A stretch of 6,108 nucleotides of DNA, from positions 1 through 6,108 of the forward strand of contig JAJFIM010000239.1 of NCBI GenBank assembly GCA_021774995.1. The letters run 5' to 3'. A program made the position numbers and the translations under genes. Source of the DNA: Alphaproteobacteria bacterium. Its GTDB lineage: Bacteria > Pseudomonadota > Alphaproteobacteria > SMXP01. How positions within the stretch are numbered: the stretch's first letter is position 1; every line of letters begins with the position of its first letter. Under the pieces are notes generated by a model. That model worked only from the letters and a program-made list of their open reading frames with translations. It was not told where the DNA came from and searched no databases. Below are positions 4,934 to 6,108 of this stretch, piece after piece.

Positions 4934-6108
4934 ATGAACAGTCATGCGCGTATTTTGTTTGACAGTGTTAAGAGGCGCTTACCAGTCATAGCTTTTGCCG
5001 GGGCGCTGGCGTTCGGATTAGCCGCATGCGGTGAGGAAGAGGCGGCCCAAGAAGATGCGAGCGCGCCAGAACAAGATATGTCGCAAATGGATATGTCGGA
5101 CGCGCAAGATCATGACATGTCAAATATGCCTGCCGGTATGGATATGTCGAAGGGTGATCATGACATGGCGAATATGCCCGCCGGTATGGACATGGGCGAT
5201 ATGGACATGTCGGAGATGATGACTGATGAAAAATACGCAACGCTAAGAGACAGAGTCCCTAATTACCGCGAATATACGGACGAACAGATTCTTCTCGAAA
5301 TGCAAATGATGCAGGGTGATGACTGGCGTTATTTAAGCGCTGACGCCAAAACCGGTAAAACGGGCGTTCTTGTGCTCATTCATGGATTTGGTCCCACGGG
5401 AGACCGCATCATGAGTGAGGCGGTCGAGCCGCTGGGGAAAATTTTCCCGACGGCGATGGCGGCGGGGATGTCAATGATGAGCTCGGGTCATATCCAGGCG
5501 TCGATTGACAAATTAACAGCGGCAGGCGCCGAGACCATTATAGTGGTTCCTTTGGCCTCAACCGAATACAATTCCCTCGTCTATCAATGGGAGCATGTGT
5601 TCAGCAAACGCGAACATGGTTCATTCCTCGACGTGCCTCAGATTAAGACCGACGCCAAACTAATTTTTGTGACCCCTATTGAGGACCATCCATTGGCGCA
5701 TGAGATTTTGCTTGATCACGCCAAAGAATTGAGCGTGGATCCTGCAAACGAACTTGTCATTATTGTTGCCCATGGACCGCACTGGGAGGAAGAGAACAAG
5801 AAAAACCTGGAAATTCTTGGAAATCTTGCCCAGCGCATAAAAGATATTGGTGGGTTCAGTGATGTCAAAGCGCTTACATTGCAGGATGATGCGCCCAGCG
5901 CGGTTCGAGCCGCTAATGTTGAGCGCTTGCGGGCGATGGTAAGCCAAGCCGATGATGCGGGAAAAGACGTTATTATTGTCACCAATTTGTTGTCGGCGCG
6001 CAGCATTCAATGGAAGATCGAAAAGGATCTTGCTGGGCTTGATTATAAATTCAGCGTAAAAGGCATTTCCGAGCACCCCAACTTTGCGGTTTGGTTGCGT
6101 GAGGAAGT
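4934..6108 (+). CDS. Met-rich lipoprotein with CbiX/sirohydrochlorin-chelatase-like domain (3' end cut)
   Basis: Partial gene; 391 residues are readable and it runs off the right edge. Start ATG 4934 has AAAGGA 6 nt upstream. Residues 1-32 are a lipoprotein signal: KRR, hydrophobic core, lipobox LAAC with C32; G33 at +2 fits outer-membrane sorting. Residues 49-96 hold 15 Met and 2 His in MxM and HDM patterns, resembling copper/silver-binding Met-rich segments, with a 16-residue tandem repeat. From about 143 a two-lobed class II chelatase-like fold follows: lobe 1 starts VLVLIHGFGP (H150), continues through ETIIVVPLAST and has a CbiX-like segment, FVTPIEDHPLAHEILL (245-260); lobe 2 starts ELVIIVAHGP (H280). 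Family members insert Co, Ni or Fe into tetrapyrroles; periplasmic versions are known (CbiK-P of Desulfovibrio). The usual GxH after VVPL is not evident (TEYNS instead), so chelatase activity is uncertain. Metal binding or sensing is possible. Confidence 0.87.
   Translation, partial: MNSHARILFDSVKRRLPVIAFAGALAFGLAACGEEEAAQEDASAPEQDMSQMDMSDAQDHDMSNMPAGMDMSKGDHDMANMPAGMDMGDMDMSEMMTDEKYATLRDRVPNYREYTDEQILLEMQMMQGDDWRYLSADAKTGKTGVLVLIHGFGPTGDRIMSEAVEPLGKIFPTAMAAGMSMMSSGHIQASIDKLTAAGAETIIVVPLASTEYNSLVYQWEHVFSKREHGSFLDVPQIKTDAKLIFVTPIEDHPLAHEILLDHAKELSVDPANELVIIVAHGPHWEEENKKNLEILGNLAQRIKDIGGFSDVKALTLQDDAPSAVRAANVERLRAMVSQADDAGKDVIIVTNLLSARSIQWKIEKDLAGLDYKFSVKGISEHPNFAVWLREE
5108..5203 (+). repeat. 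Two tandem 48-bp units encoding the Met-rich motif
   Basis: Units 5108-5155 and 5156-5203 both begin GATCATGACATG and encode DHDM(S/A)NMPAGMDM plus four variable residues (lipoprotein residues 59-74 and 75-90). The first 12 residues differ at one position, while the DNA differs at several third positions, so the repeat is not brand new and the protein pattern seems kept by selection. Confidence 0.9.

Noticed and set aside
5660..6076. Open minus-strand frame of 138 codons
   Set aside because: It is opposite the second lobe of the chelatase-like lipoprotein, which has coherent strand-helix sequence; the antisense frame shows no family features.

Overview
The window reads as chromosome of a Gram-negative, aerobic bacterium, most likely an alphaproteobacterium. 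That placement is an inference from GC-rich but mixed codon use, Sec signal peptides ending in AxA-Q, a lipobox protein, E. coli-like sigma-70 promoters and the gene families present. The sequence alone does not fix the genus. No RNA gene, CRISPR array, transposase or phage gene was seen.

Layout. Positions 1-2687 (minus strand) hold two tandem, closely related, exported amidohydrolases. The upstream copy (1290-2687) is complete. The downstream copy (1-1293) starts with a GTG inside the stop codon of the first (GTGA overlap) and runs off the left edge. A 280-bp divergent control region (2688-2967) carries two back-to-back sigma-70-like promoters, a T-tract and small palindromes. The plus strand then has three genes: an exported SnoaL/NTF2-like protein (2968-3570), a one-component-type Rieske non-heme iron oxygenase (3752-4861), and a lipoprotein (4934 to beyond 6108). 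The lipoprotein joins a methionine-rich, probably metal-binding segment to a two-lobed CbiX/sirohydrochlorin-chelatase-like fold. A strong GC hairpin separates the first plus-strand gene from the Rieske gene.

How the genes may work together. The amidohydrolases look like periplasmic Zn enzymes of the imidazolonepropionase-like/prolidase-like group, which hydrolyse dipeptides or N-acyl amino acids. The plus-strand set is more unusual. A Rieske oxygenase of the broad VanA/pheophorbide-a-oxygenase type lies 72 bp before a chelatase-like lipoprotein with 15 Met in 48 residues, and both follow a small exported protein whose predicted mature N-terminus is His. Tetrapyrrole or metal handling at the cell envelope is a reasonable hypothesis for this set, but it is inference; no substrate can be read from the sequence.
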